The translations under genes were made by a program, and so were the position numbers. Below the pieces are notes generated by a model. That model did no database searches. It had not been told where the DNA came from and worked only from the letters and a program-made list of their open reading frames with translations. A stretch of 64,000 bases of DNA from Companilactobacillus pabuli (lineage in GTDB: Bacteria > Bacillota > Bacilli > Lactobacillales > Lactobacillaceae), in contig NZ_CP049366.1 in assembly GCF_014058425.1 (NCBI RefSeq), positions 372,001 through 436,000 on the forward strand, in the 5' to 3' direction. How positions within the stretch are numbered: the first letter of the stretch is position 1; each line of letters opens with the position of its first letter. Of the stretch, positions 18,049 to 26,133 are shown one piece after another.

Positions 18049-18831
18049 TTATTTTTTAGTGATATCTTCACCAAAGTACTTAATAGAAAGCTTCTTCATA
18101 GTTCCATCTTTGTAAAGTTCTTTTGTAGCTTTAGATACATCTTTACTTAATTTAGTTGATTTCTTATTGAAGATTGGAGCAATTTTTGAAGATTTAAGTT
18201 TGCTTTCTGGAATAGTGATGTACTTAAGGTCAGTGTTCTTGTGATCTTTCTTCCATGTTAAGAAGGCCTCCTTAGAGTTAAAGGCACCCTTTACACGTCC
18301 TTGATCAATCATTGACATTGAAGTTTGGAAATCACTTGAAGGAACTATATCAGCACCGAATTTCTTGGCGTTGTTGTAGTTATCTGTACCGGTACCGGCA
18401 GCAATCTTTTGACCCTTGATGTCATCAACTGAGTTGATACCTGAGCCGTCTTTAGTAATAACAACGGATTTTGAGTAGACATAAGGTGTTGAGAAGAGAT
18501 ATTGTTTCTTACGTGAAGCATTTTCAGCCACATTGTTGATAACAACATCGAAAGTATTAGAATTCAAACCAGCAATCAATGAATCCCATTTTGTTGGAAC
18601 AAACTTAGCTTTGAGACCAAGTTTCTTAGCAACAGCTTTACCATAGTCAACTTCAAATCCTTTAAGCTTACCATTTTCACGGTATGAGTAAGGAGCATAA
18701 GTTCCTTCCAAACCAATTGTTAGTGTACCTTTAGTCTTAGTGTCACTAGCATTTTTGTTACTTGAGCAACCTGTTAAGACCAAAATCAAGGCCACAAGTG
18801 TAGTTAATATTAAAGCGATACGCTTTTTCAT
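18049..18831 (-). CDS. Amino-acid ABC transporter substrate-binding lipoprotein
   Basis: The 260-aa solute-binding protein has a lipoprotein signal with lipobox LTGC (Cys near residue 22) and an SBP_bac_3 domain (TIGLEGTYAPYSYRENGKLKG, FEVDYGKAVAKKLG, WDSLIAGLNSNTFDVVIN). RBS AGGGGGA precedes the ATG. It is the first transporter gene, 80 nt downstream of cysK, with no clear terminator between. Probable ligand cystine or a related sulfur amino acid, by context. Confidence 0.9.
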   Translation of the reverse strand: MKKRIALILTTLVALILVLTGCSSNKNASDTKTKGTLTIGLEGTYAPYSYRENGKLKGFEVDYGKAVAKKLGLKAKFVPTKWDSLIAGLNSNTFDVVINNVAENASRKKQYLFSTPYVYSKSVVITKDGSGINSVDDIKGQKIAAGTGTDNYNNAKKFGADIVPSSDFQTSMSMIDQGRVKGAFNSKEAFLTWKKDHKNTDLKYITIPESKLKSSKIAPIFNKKSTKLSKDVSKATKELYKDGTMKKLSIKYFGEDITKK

Positions 18832-18911
18832 TTTAAAAAATCCCCCTATATATAGAAAATCATCATTTACTATTCTCGCATAAAATAAAGCTTGTTAAAA
18901 AGATTATGTCT

Positions 18912-19835
18912 CTAAAACTTAAATAAATCGGTTGAAAGGTATCTTTCACCATTATCTGGGGCAACTGTTACGACTGTTTTACCTTTGCCGAGTTTCTTAG
19001 CAATCTCAATAGCGCCAAAGATATTAGCACCAGCGGAGATACCTGGTAAGAATCCTTCTTTATGACTTACTTCTTGAGCCATCTTAATGGCCTGATCACT
19101 AGTTACTTCGACGATATCTGAATATGAGTTCTTGTCCAAAGTGTCAGGAATGAATCCGGCACTAATACCTTGAATTTTGTGAGCACCAGTTTTTCCTTCT
19201 TTTAATAGAGGGGATTCGGCAGCTTCTAGGGCGTAAACTTTCACATCAGGGTATGCCTTAGTTAAAGCGTGACTAACACCTGAGAGGGTACCACCAGTAC
19301 CAACACCGGCTACGAAGCCATCAACTGGAGTGTCACCAAAAGCTTCAACGATTTCTTTTCCCGTTGTAGCTTCATGGATGGCCGGATTAGCAGGGTTTTG
19401 GAATTGCATTGGCATGAAGTAGCCATTTTCGTTGGCTAAATCAGTAGCTTTCTTGATGGCACCGCCCATACCTTTTGAACCAGGTGTCAAGATCAATTCA
19501 GTACCATAGCTTTGCATCAATTTACGACGCTCAATACTCATAGTTTCTGGCATGGTAATAATCAAGTGATAGCCTTTAGCAGCAGCAACTAGTGACAAGC
19601 CGATTCCGGTATTACCAGAAGTAGGTTCAACTAAAGTATCACCAGGTTTGATCTTGCCAGCTTTTTCAGCAGCTTCGATCATTGATAAAGCAATTCTATC
19701 CTTGATTGAACTACCGGGATTGAAGAATTCCAACTTAACATAAACGTCGGCGGCATTTTCTGGGACGACTTTGTTGAGTTTTACGATAGGTGTGTTTCCA
19801 ATAAGTTCAGTAATATTTTGTGCAATTTTTGTCAT
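18912..19835 (-). CDS. cysK: Cysteine synthase (O-acetylserine sulfhydrylase)
   Basis: This PLP enzyme forms L-cysteine from an O-acylated serine and sulfide. The 307-aa length is standard. PLP lysine Lys45 lies in SSIKDR. The Asn loop PTSGNTG, phosphate-binding [10 protein letters not shown] and C-terminal serine motif are present. It follows the MetA-like gene by 13 nt in the same operon, so the two probably act in sequence. Confidence 0.93.
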   Translation of the reverse strand: MTKIAQNITELIGNTPIVKLNKVVPENAADVYVKLEFFNPGSSIKDRIALSMIEAAEKAGKIKPGDTLVEPTSGNTGIGLSLVAAAKGYHLIITMPETMSIERRKLMQSYGTELILTPGSKGMGGAIKKATDLANENGYFMPMQFQNPANPAIHEATTGKEIVEAFGDTPVDGFVAGVGTGGTLSGVSHALTKAYPDVKVYALEAAESPLLKEGKTGAHKIQGISAGFIPDTLDKNSYSDIVEVTSDQAIKMAQEVSHKEGFLPGISAGANIFGAIEIAKKLGKGKTVVTVAPDNGERYLSTDLFKF

Positions 19836-19848
19836 AATAAATTTCTCC

Positions 19849-20643
19849 TTAGCAAGTAGTTAATTTATGTTCTTTGACTGTTTGTAGCCAATTGTTATAA
19901 AAGTTCTGTTGAGTTTGTTTCCAAGAGAATACTGGCTTTTGGTCTAGTGGTGAATAATAACCCGTAGCCGGCATTGGATGTTTGATCTTAGGACTTTTTT
20001 GTTCACGTTTTAATTCATCATCTAGTCCATCTTTTTGGTATTCCAAATGTGAGAAAATAAACGTTTGATGTTTTTTAATTGATTCAACCAAAGTCAACAA
20101 ACCATTTTCACTGACAGCATCAATCATTAAATCTGGATTTTCCATCAGTTGTTGGTGATCCATTTCAGCATTGCGAGCATGCGGTGCTGGAAAATTATCG
20201 CCGATGTTATCAAGCAGTGGAGTGTCAATTAAAATCTGATTTTGGAAAACTCCAAAGGTTTTGTGCGGTAAAACTTTTTTATCGATATCATACAATCTAT
20301 TCAAGGCGGCCATGGCGCCCCAACAGACGTAGAGCTGGGGAATATTTAATTGATCAAGCAAATCGATTAAATCATTGATTTCATCAAAGTACGAAACTTG
20401 AGGAAAATCTAATTTCTCAACTGGACTGCCGGTAATGATAAAACCATCTAGGTCTTTGATATCTCCTAAATCTAATGGCTGCATATTGTCAATGATTCTT
20501 GAATCAAGTTGACGATCAACGTAACGAGTAGCTGAGTAATAAAATTTTGTTTCGACTTTATCACCTAGAGCTATTTGAAAATTACGCATGGTTTCAAGTT
20601 TGTTTTGCATTAAATTAAGAATTCCAATTTTAATAGGTTCCAC
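19849..20643 (-). CDS. MetA-family O-acyltransferase (homoserine or serine acyltransferase)
   Basis: This 264-aa protein of the homoserine O-succinyl/acetyltransferase family is shorter than classical MetA (~300 aa). The catalytic Cys sits in [11 protein letters not shown], a His in FSHLEYQ follows, and the family opening [19 protein letters not shown] is clear. The start is GTG 20643 with AAGGAG upstream. It is first in an operon with cysK, and the leader is cysteine-coded. I therefore infer that it activates serine (replacing CysE) rather than homoserine. The family is certain; the substrate is not. Confidence 0.85.
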   Translation of the reverse strand: MEPIKIGILNLMQNKLETMRNFQIALGDKVETKFYYSATRYVDRQLDSRIIDNMQPLDLGDIKDLDGFIITGSPVEKLDFPQVSYFDEINDLIDLLDQLNIPQLYVCWGAMAALNRLYDIDKKVLPHKTFGVFQNQILIDTPLLDNIGDNFPAPHARNAEMDHQQLMENPDLMIDAVSENGLLTLVESIKKHQTFIFSHLEYQKDGLDDELKREQKSPKIKHPMPATGYYSPLDQKPVFSWKQTQQNFYNNWLQTVKEHKLTTC

Positions 20644-20671
20644 AAGTAACTCCTTCCTAAGTAGAAAAACA

Positions 20672-20705
20672 AAAAAAAGCGAAGCCGACTAATGTCAACT
20701 TCGCT
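20672..20705 (-). terminator. Attenuator terminator before metA-like/cysK
   Basis: On the minus strand AGCGAAGTTGAC pairs with GTCGGCTTCGCT (12 bp, two G-U) around ATTA, followed by eight T. It lies 29 nt after the leader-peptide stop and just upstream of the metA-like RBS. It must be read through for the operon to be expressed. Confidence 0.88.
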
Positions 20706-20734
20706 TGATAGTTTTAGTTTGCACTACTTGATTA

Positions 20735-20833
20735 TCAATTGAGTGGTATTAGACATGCTGAAAAAGTATAGTAATGTTCGTTCATTACTACACAACAACA
20801 TGATTCAACCTGTTTTTGATTAAAATTCAACAT
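20735..20833 (-). CDS. Cys-run leader peptide (32 aa), attenuation control
   Basis: This small ORF has ATG 20833, an excellent AGGAGGA seven nt upstream (20841-20847) and stop TGA at 20737-20735. The peptide reads MLNFNQKQVESCCCVV... with three consecutive TGT codons (Cys12-14) and another Cys at 27. An 8-bp hairpin (20769-20790) begins directly after the Cys codons, a second lies at 20722-20745, and the terminator follows. This is the layout of an amino-acid attenuator: ribosomes stalling for Cys-tRNA would change downstream folding. No homologue search was possible. Confidence 0.82.
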   Translation of the reverse strand: MLNFNQKQVESCCCVVMNEHYYTFSACLIPLN

Positions 20834-20864
20834 GTCTAGTTCCTCCTGCAATTAAGATGACTCA

Positions 20865-20893
20865 AATTTACAATTAAAAAATTGATAAGTCAA
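20865..20893 (-). promoter_or_regulatory. Promoter of the leader/metA-like/cysK/ABC operon
   Basis: On the minus strand TTGACT (20893-20888), 17-nt spacer, TAAATT (20870-20865). The leader-peptide RBS lies about 20 nt downstream of the -10. Confidence 0.72.
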
Positions 20894-20896
20894 GGA

Positions 20897-21358
20897 TTAT
20901 TTCTTTTTCTCTGAGTAAATTGAAAGTGATTCGAATTCAAGGTAAGATGCCAAAGTGAGTGATACGACTAGGATTAAGACTAACCAACCAAGGGTTCGAC
21001 CAAGAATTAAAGTTAATGGTAAAAATGTTGCTACCAAATAAATACTGATGACCGATAAACAAAAATCAACGGCTAAATTAGCACCGATAACTAATTTACT
21101 TCTTTCCAAAATGAAGAAGAAAAGTAATTCTTTTAATATTTTGCGAGTTGAACTGCGATACATGATCAAAACGGGACGTTGGGCGATAACTTTGACCGCA
21201 AACATACCAAAGGCACCAACAATTCCACCAACGATGATTCTCCAAGTTAAAGCGTGTAAAACTAATGAATTATAAGAAACGCCAATAATCGACAAACAAA
21301 GGATGTAAGGGATTATAAAGAAGAATAAGTAGATTACCGCAATTTTTTTATTAGACAT
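20897..21358 (-). CDS. Membrane protein of unknown function
   Basis: This 153-aa protein has four likely transmembrane segments (IAVIYLFFFIIPYILCLSIIG; IIVGGIVGAFGMFAVKVI; LVIGANLAVDFCLSVISIYLV; LGWLVLILVVSLTLASYL) and a charged loop RSSTRKILKELL. I start it at ATG 21358 (MSNKKIAV) with GGGAG upstream rather than the longer reading from 21430. It is transcribed on its own between the sulfur operon and the CNNM gene. I do not recognise a family. Confidence 0.7.
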   Translation of the reverse strand: MSNKKIAVIYLFFFIIPYILCLSIIGVSYNSLVLHALTWRIIVGGIVGAFGMFAVKVIAQRPVLIMYRSSTRKILKELLFFFILERSKLVIGANLAVDFCLSVISIYLVATFLPLTLILGRTLGWLVLILVVSLTLASYLEFESLSIYSEKKK

Positions 21359-21487
21359 TTTAGAAAACTCCCTATATACTGATAGTCCTATTTTATCATT
21401 AAAAAGGATTATTGTTGAATACAATAACACCTGTTATAATTGTTTTGTTTATATTTAAGTTTACATATGAAAGAGAGTGCGAATTAA

Positions 21488-22843
21488 ATGAGTGGTGACT
21501 CTTCTGGAGCGTCGCTTTCTGGGCAGCTGATTTTAATAATTGTTTTGACGTTATTAAATGCTTTTTTTGCAGCAGGAGAGATGGCGATTGTATCCGTGAA
21601 TAAAACGTCCGTTGAGGGAAAAGTAAAAGATGGCAGTAAAAAGGCCAAGAAAATTTTACATATGATCAATGAACCGAATAAATTTTTGTCGACAATTCAA
21701 GTGGCAATCACTTTAGCTGGGTTCTTATCATCAGCTAGTGCAGCGACGACTTTGAGTGCCAGAATGGAAGTCTTGATTGGAGATTTTCCTGGGAGTAAAG
21801 AGGTTTCTGTTATCGTTATAACGGTGATTTTATCCTTTATTACTTTAGTTTTAGGTGAATTATATCCTAAACGTATAGCGCTACAACGACCTTATCAAGT
21901 AGCTAGTTTTACCCAACCAATGATTAGTTTCTTCGGTTTGATTTTGAAGCCTTTTGTTTGGTTATTGGAAGCAACAATTAATCTACTGCTTAAGATTACA
22001 CCGATTGACTTTGACCAAGCGGATGAACCTATTACGAGAAATGAAATGATTGCAACTTTGAGGAAATCTCGTAATAGTGGAACAATCAACTCGGATGAGT
22101 ATCAAATGTTACAAGGAATCATTCGCTTTGGAGATAAGACAGCTCGAGAAATCATGGTACCAAGAACCGATACCTTTATGATTGATATCAATGATCCTGT
22201 TAGTGAAAATATCGATGCAATTTTGAATCAACCTTATTCTCGAATTCCTCTTTACGGCGGAGATAAGGATAATGTCATTGGGATTATCCATATCAAGGAC
22301 TTATTGAAGAAGTCACGAGAAGTTGGTTTTGAGAAAATCAATTTGAAATCGATTATGACAGAGCCATTGTTTGTTCCTGAAGCAACTAATATTGATACCT
22401 TATTATTAAAGATGCGTAGTACGCAAACGCAAATTTCAATGGTTGTTGATGAATACGGTGGTATTGTTGGGCTTGCAACAATTGAAGATATCTTAGAAGA
22501 AATCGTCGGGGAAATCGATGATGAATACGATCCAGTAACTAAGAATTTCCAAAGATTGGGTGCTAACAAGTTTTCTGTCGTTGGTTTAATGACAGTGGAA
22601 GACTTTGATGAACTTTTTGAAGAAGAAATTCAAGTTGATGATGTCGATACGATTGCTGGATATTTGATTATGCAAATTGGAGAAATTCCTGATGCCAAAC
22701 ATCCTAAGTCATATACTTTGGACGATGGAGTAACTATTACATCTGGAGAATTAAATGGTTCACGAATTGAAAATGTTATCGTGACGGTTCCAGATGATAA
22801 AATAAAGAATGTAACTACTAATATGTATAAAGAGAAATACTAG
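21488..22843 (+). CDS. CNNM/CBS-domain transporter (HlyC/CorC family)
   Basis: This 451-aa membrane protein has an N-terminal DUF21 (CNNM) region with about four membrane segments (residues ~10-165). Two CBS domains (~200-330, including REIMVPRTDTFMID and MVVDEYGGIVGLATIEDILEE) and a C-terminal CorC/HlyC transporter-associated domain follow. The family is linked to magnesium/cobalt handling, and older annotations as hemolysin are misleading. Start ATG 21488 follows GAAAGAGAG. Confidence 0.92.
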   Translation: MSGDSSGASLSGQLILIIVLTLLNAFFAAGEMAIVSVNKTSVEGKVKDGSKKAKKILHMINEPNKFLSTIQVAITLAGFLSSASAATTLSARMEVLIGDFPGSKEVSVIVITVILSFITLVLGELYPKRIALQRPYQVASFTQPMISFFGLILKPFVWLLEATINLLLKITPIDFDQADEPITRNEMIATLRKSRNSGTINSDEYQMLQGIIRFGDKTAREIMVPRTDTFMIDINDPVSENIDAILNQPYSRIPLYGGDKDNVIGIIHIKDLLKKSREVGFEKINLKSIMTEPLFVPEATNIDTLLLKMRSTQTQISMVVDEYGGIVGLATIEDILEEIVGEIDDEYDPVTKNFQRLGANKFSVVGLMTVEDFDELFEEEIQVDDVDTIAGYLIMQIGEIPDAKHPKSYTLDDGVTITSGELNGSRIENVIVTVPDDKIKNVTTNMYKEKY

Positions 22844-22859
22844 TGTATTTCTTTTTTTT
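22832..22859 (+). terminator. Intrinsic terminator after the CNNM gene
   Basis: GAAATAC / GTATTTC stem with a TAGT loop and eight T. It includes the end of the coding sequence. Confidence 0.75.
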
Positions 22860-22925
22860 CGAGGAAAATTATGTTGTAAATAAATTACTGATTTATCCAA
22901 TTATGAATTTATATATAGGAAGGAA

Positions 22926-22955
22926 ATGCGTAGAAATTTGTTTTTACGCTCTTAA
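22926..22955 (+). CDS. Nine-codon upstream ORF of prfC
   Basis: ATG 22926 follows TAGGAAGG at good spacing and reads MRRNLFLRS then TAA (22953-22955). It is in the same frame as prfC, whose ATG starts after one intervening AAA codon. prfC has no Shine-Dalgarno of its own, so its translation probably depends on termination and re-initiation at this mini-ORF. GCGTA (22928-22932) and TACGC (22945-22949) could form a small hairpin inside it. Inferred from spacing and RBS only. Confidence 0.55.
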   Translation: MRRNLFLRS

Positions 22956-22958
22956 AAA

Positions 22959-24536
22959 ATGGATCAAAAACAATTAGAACAAGAAGTAAATAAACGTAGA
23001 ACTTTTGCCATCATCTCTCACCCGGATGCTGGTAAGACTACTATTACTGAACAAATGTTGTACTTTGGTGGAGTTATTCGTTCTGCCGGTACAGTTAAAG
23101 CTAAGAAATCTGGACAATTTGCTACTAGTGACTGGATGGAAATTGAAAAGAAACGTGGAATTTCTGTTACAAGTTCTGTTATGCAGTTCCACTATCGTGA
23201 CAAGGATATCAACATTTTGGATACTCCAGGACACGAAGATTTCTCTGAAGATACTTATCGTACTTTGATGGCGGTCGATGCGGCTGTCATGGTTATCGAT
23301 TCTGCTAAAGGTATCGAGCCTCAAACTAAGAAGTTATTCAAGGTTGTTAAAAAACGTGGTATTCCTATTTTTACTTTCATGAATAAGCTTGATCGTGATG
23401 GACGTGACCCACTAGACTTGATTGCTGAACTTGAAGAATTGCTAAATATCGAAGGTTGTGCAATGAACTGGCCAATCGGTATGGGTAAGGAATTAAAAGG
23501 TTTGATCGATATTCGTAATAACCGCTTGGAACTTTATCGAAAAGATGGCGATGATCGTTTCTTGCCAATGAATGATGAAGGGCAATTAGTCGAACACAAT
23601 CCAATTGAAGAAGAGGGCGTTTACGAACAAGCTCAAGGTGAAGTTGACTTGATCAAAGAAGCCGGAAACCAATTTGACCTTGAAAAGATTCAAGCTGGTA
23701 ATCAAACCCCAGTCTTCTTTGGTTCTGCTTTGACAAACTTTGGTGTTGAGACATTCTTGAATACATTCTTGGATTTGGCTCCAGCTCCTGCCGAACACAA
23801 AGAACAAGACAGTGAAGAAGTAGTTAAGCCTGATGACCCAGAATTTTCTGGTTTTGTCTTCAAGATTCAAGCGAATATGAACCCTAATCACCGTGATAGA
23901 ATTGCTTTTGTCAGAATTTGTTCTGGTGAGTTCGTTAGAGGAATGGATGTTAAGTTACAAAGAACGGGCAAAGTCATGCGTTTGAACAATGCGACCGAAT
24001 TCATGTCTGATCAAAGAGAAACAGTTAAGACAGCTGTTGCCGGTGATATCGTAGGACTTTACGATACTGGTAATTTCCAAATTGGCGATACGATTTATAC
24101 AGGTAAGAAATCAGTTCAATTTGAGGACTTGCCACAATTTACCCCTGAAATGTTCATGGAAGTTCAAGCTAAAAACGTTATGAAACAAAAATCATTCCAT
24201 AAGGGTATGCAACAGCTAGTTCAAGAAGGTGCCGTTCAATTGTATAAGAAATATACAACTAACGACTATATCTTGGGTGCTGTTGGTCAACTACAATTTG
24301 AAGTTTTCCAATTCAGAATGAAGAACGAATATAACTGTGATGTAGTCATGAAACCAATTGGTTCAAGAATTGCTCGTTGGATTGATCCAGAACAATTAGA
24401 TCCTGCTATGTCATCAACTAGAAATATGCTTGTCAAAGACTTAGATGATAAACCATTGTTCTTATTTGAAAATAAATTTGCGGAAAATTGGTTTGCTAAC
24501 AAATATCCAGATGTTAAGTTAAGTTCAAAATTATAG
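22959..24536 (+). CDS. prfC: Peptide chain release factor 3
   Basis: RF3 is the GTPase that recycles RF1/RF2 from the ribosome. The 525-aa protein has G1 SHPDAGKTT, the G2 region, G3 DTPGHEDF, G4 FMNKLDRD and the RF3-specific C-terminal domains. The start [18 protein letters not shown] matches the family. No ribosome-binding site precedes ATG 22959; instead an in-frame mini-ORF with a strong RBS ends three nt upstream. A terminator follows at 24538. Confidence 0.95.
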   Translation: MDQKQLEQEVNKRRTFAIISHPDAGKTTITEQMLYFGGVIRSAGTVKAKKSGQFATSDWMEIEKKRGISVTSSVMQFHYRDKDINILDTPGHEDFSEDTYRTLMAVDAAVMVIDSAKGIEPQTKKLFKVVKKRGIPIFTFMNKLDRDGRDPLDLIAELEELLNIEGCAMNWPIGMGKELKGLIDIRNNRLELYRKDGDDRFLPMNDEGQLVEHNPIEEEGVYEQAQGEVDLIKEAGNQFDLEKIQAGNQTPVFFGSALTNFGVETFLNTFLDLAPAPAEHKEQDSEEVVKPDDPEFSGFVFKIQANMNPNHRDRIAFVRICSGEFVRGMDVKLQRTGKVMRLNNATEFMSDQRETVKTAVAGDIVGLYDTGNFQIGDTIYTGKKSVQFEDLPQFTPEMFMEVQAKNVMKQKSFHKGMQQLVQEGAVQLYKKYTTNDYILGAVGQLQFEVFQFRMKNEYNCDVVMKPIGSRIARWIDPEQLDPAMSSTRNMLVKDLDDKPLFLFENKFAENWFANKYPDVKLSSKL

Positions 24537-24537
24537 G

Positions 24538-24562
24538 AAATCGCTGAATGGCGGTTTTTTTT
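24538..24562 (+). terminator. Intrinsic terminator after prfC
   Basis: ATCGC / GCGGT short stem followed by eight T. Confidence 0.65.
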
Positions 24563-24944
24563 ATTGTAAAATTTTAATGGTAGTACAAAAATTCACAATA
24601 AAGGAGGTTGAAGAAAAGTACTTTATAAAGCTTGAGACTGTAGTGTTTTGAGATTTATTACTTCAAAATTTAAAATAATATAATTCTAACTACCGATTAT
24701 TTTATCAACGATTATTCGTAATATTTTTGTAATTATTCGGGGATTTTTAATGGTATTTCACAGGTGTTCCTTAATTTAATATAGAAAATCTTTAGATTCT
24801 TAAGAAATTCTTAAAGTCAAGTAACAAAAAATTACAATTTATTTTCGAATGTTTAATTCTTGTTACAAATCTCGAGTTTTATTGAAAGTGCTTTTTTTAA
24901 ATAGTAGTCTATAACTAGATTATTTATTAAGGGGTAACCAATCT
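24563..24944. other. AT-rich intergenic region upstream of the glucosaminidase gene
   Basis: This 380-bp stretch has no credible ORF. It contains an AAGGAGG (24602-24608) followed by TTG and only five sense codons before a stop, and the palindromic TTCTTAAGAA near 24798 next to a repeat of ATTCTTAA. A long regulatory leader for the secreted hydrolase is possible; no specific operator was recognised. Confidence 0.4.
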
Positions 24945-25949
24945 ATGTCTAAAAAAAATCTACTTACAAGTGCTTTAGTACTTGGTACATTAGCTGCAAC
25001 CGCTACACCTTCCGTAGTGTCAGCTGCAACAACTGAGGATGCTAGCCAAGCCGCATCACAAGCAGGTACTGAACAAGTTAATAATAAATCAGAAGATAAT
25101 AAAACTAATATCATTGCCGGATCAGACGAAAAGAAAGCTGATACAACAGTTGCTAACTCTGCAACTGTTCAAGCAGCCAGTGAATCCGCAACAAATGCTT
25201 CAAAAACTACAGCAATTATTCAAGCCGCTTCAGGAATCACACAAGCACAACAACAAGCTTTCTTAAACACTGCTGTGCCAATGGCTCAAAAAGCAGCTTC
25301 ACAATATGGGGTTTATACTTCAGTTATGTTGGCTCAAGCTATTCTTGAAAGTGCATGGGGTACTTCAACTTTAGCTACACAAGGTCACAACCTTTTTGGT
25401 ATTAAGGGTGATTACAATGGTGCTTATGTAACAATGCCAACATCAGAATGGAGTGCTTCTCAAGGTTGGTATACAATCAATGCTAACTTCAGAAAGTATC
25501 CAAGTTACTACGAATCATTTGCTGACAATGGTAACAAGCTTCGTAACGGTGTTTCATGGAATTCAAGTTATTACAGTGGTACTTGGAAAGAAAACACTAG
25601 TTCATATAAGGATGCTACTGCTTGGCTACAAGGTAGATATGCAACAGCTCCAAACTATGCTTCATCATTGAATAACTTGATTCAAACTTACAATTTGACT
25701 CAATATGATGGTAATGCTGAAACAAATGGTGGTTCACAAACTAACAGCAATACTATTAGTGTAAATAACACTAATGGTAGCTACGTTCCATTGGTAGCTT
25801 TCAATAGCGATGGTTCTGCTAAGAAGATCACTAACCGTGCTTTGGCAAATAACACACCTTGGTACACTGACCAAACTAAGTCATACAATGGTCACACATA
25901 CTACCGTGTTGCTACTAACGAATGGGTCGAAGATTCATACTTAGCTTAA
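24945..25949 (+). CDS. Secreted N-acetylglucosaminidase with C-terminal SLAP-like domain
   Basis: This peptidoglycan hydrolase has 334 aa. A signal peptide spans residues 1-28 (cleavage near VSAATT), a low-complexity Ala/Thr/Asn region about 29-95, and a glucosaminidase domain about 95-245 with the catalytic region LAQAILESAWGTSTL and HNLFGIKG. The C-terminal ~60 aa (ITNRALANNTPWYTDQ...YRVATNEWV) form a surface-layer-associated (SLAP) module for wall attachment. The module also occurs in the protein at 30696. RBS AAGGGG lies upstream. Confidence 0.9.
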   Translation: MSKKNLLTSALVLGTLAATATPSVVSAATTEDASQAASQAGTEQVNNKSEDNKTNIIAGSDEKKADTTVANSATVQAASESATNASKTTAIIQAASGITQAQQQAFLNTAVPMAQKAASQYGVYTSVMLAQAILESAWGTSTLATQGHNLFGIKGDYNGAYVTMPTSEWSASQGWYTINANFRKYPSYYESFADNGNKLRNGVSWNSSYYSGTWKENTSSYKDATAWLQGRYATAPNYASSLNNLIQTYNLTQYDGNAETNGGSQTNSNTISVNNTNGSYVPLVAFNSDGSAKKITNRALANNTPWYTDQTKSYNGHTYYRVATNEWVEDSYLA

Positions 25950-25963
25950 TTTGATTTTTACTT

Positions 25964-25997
25964 AAGACATTCCTTCAATTAGGGATGTCTTTTTTTA
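25964..25997 (+). terminator. Intrinsic terminator after the glucosaminidase gene
   Basis: AGACATTCC / GGGATGTCT stem and a T7 tract. Confidence 0.8.
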
Positions 25998-26133
25998 TAT
26001 CAAATTATTAATATATTTTATAATAAATTATGGATGTTAATTGGCAAGGCTTACATGTATAATAAATATAAATAATATTGGGATTATTTTAAATAAAAAC
26101 GTGATTCTTAAATAGGAGAAGGGGGAATTGCGT

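Noticed and set aside
24780-24870. Possible WalR boxes upstream of the glucosaminidase gene (TGTAAT...TGTTAC on the minus strand)
   Set aside because: The half-site spacing is 4 nt instead of 5 and no second match supports it.
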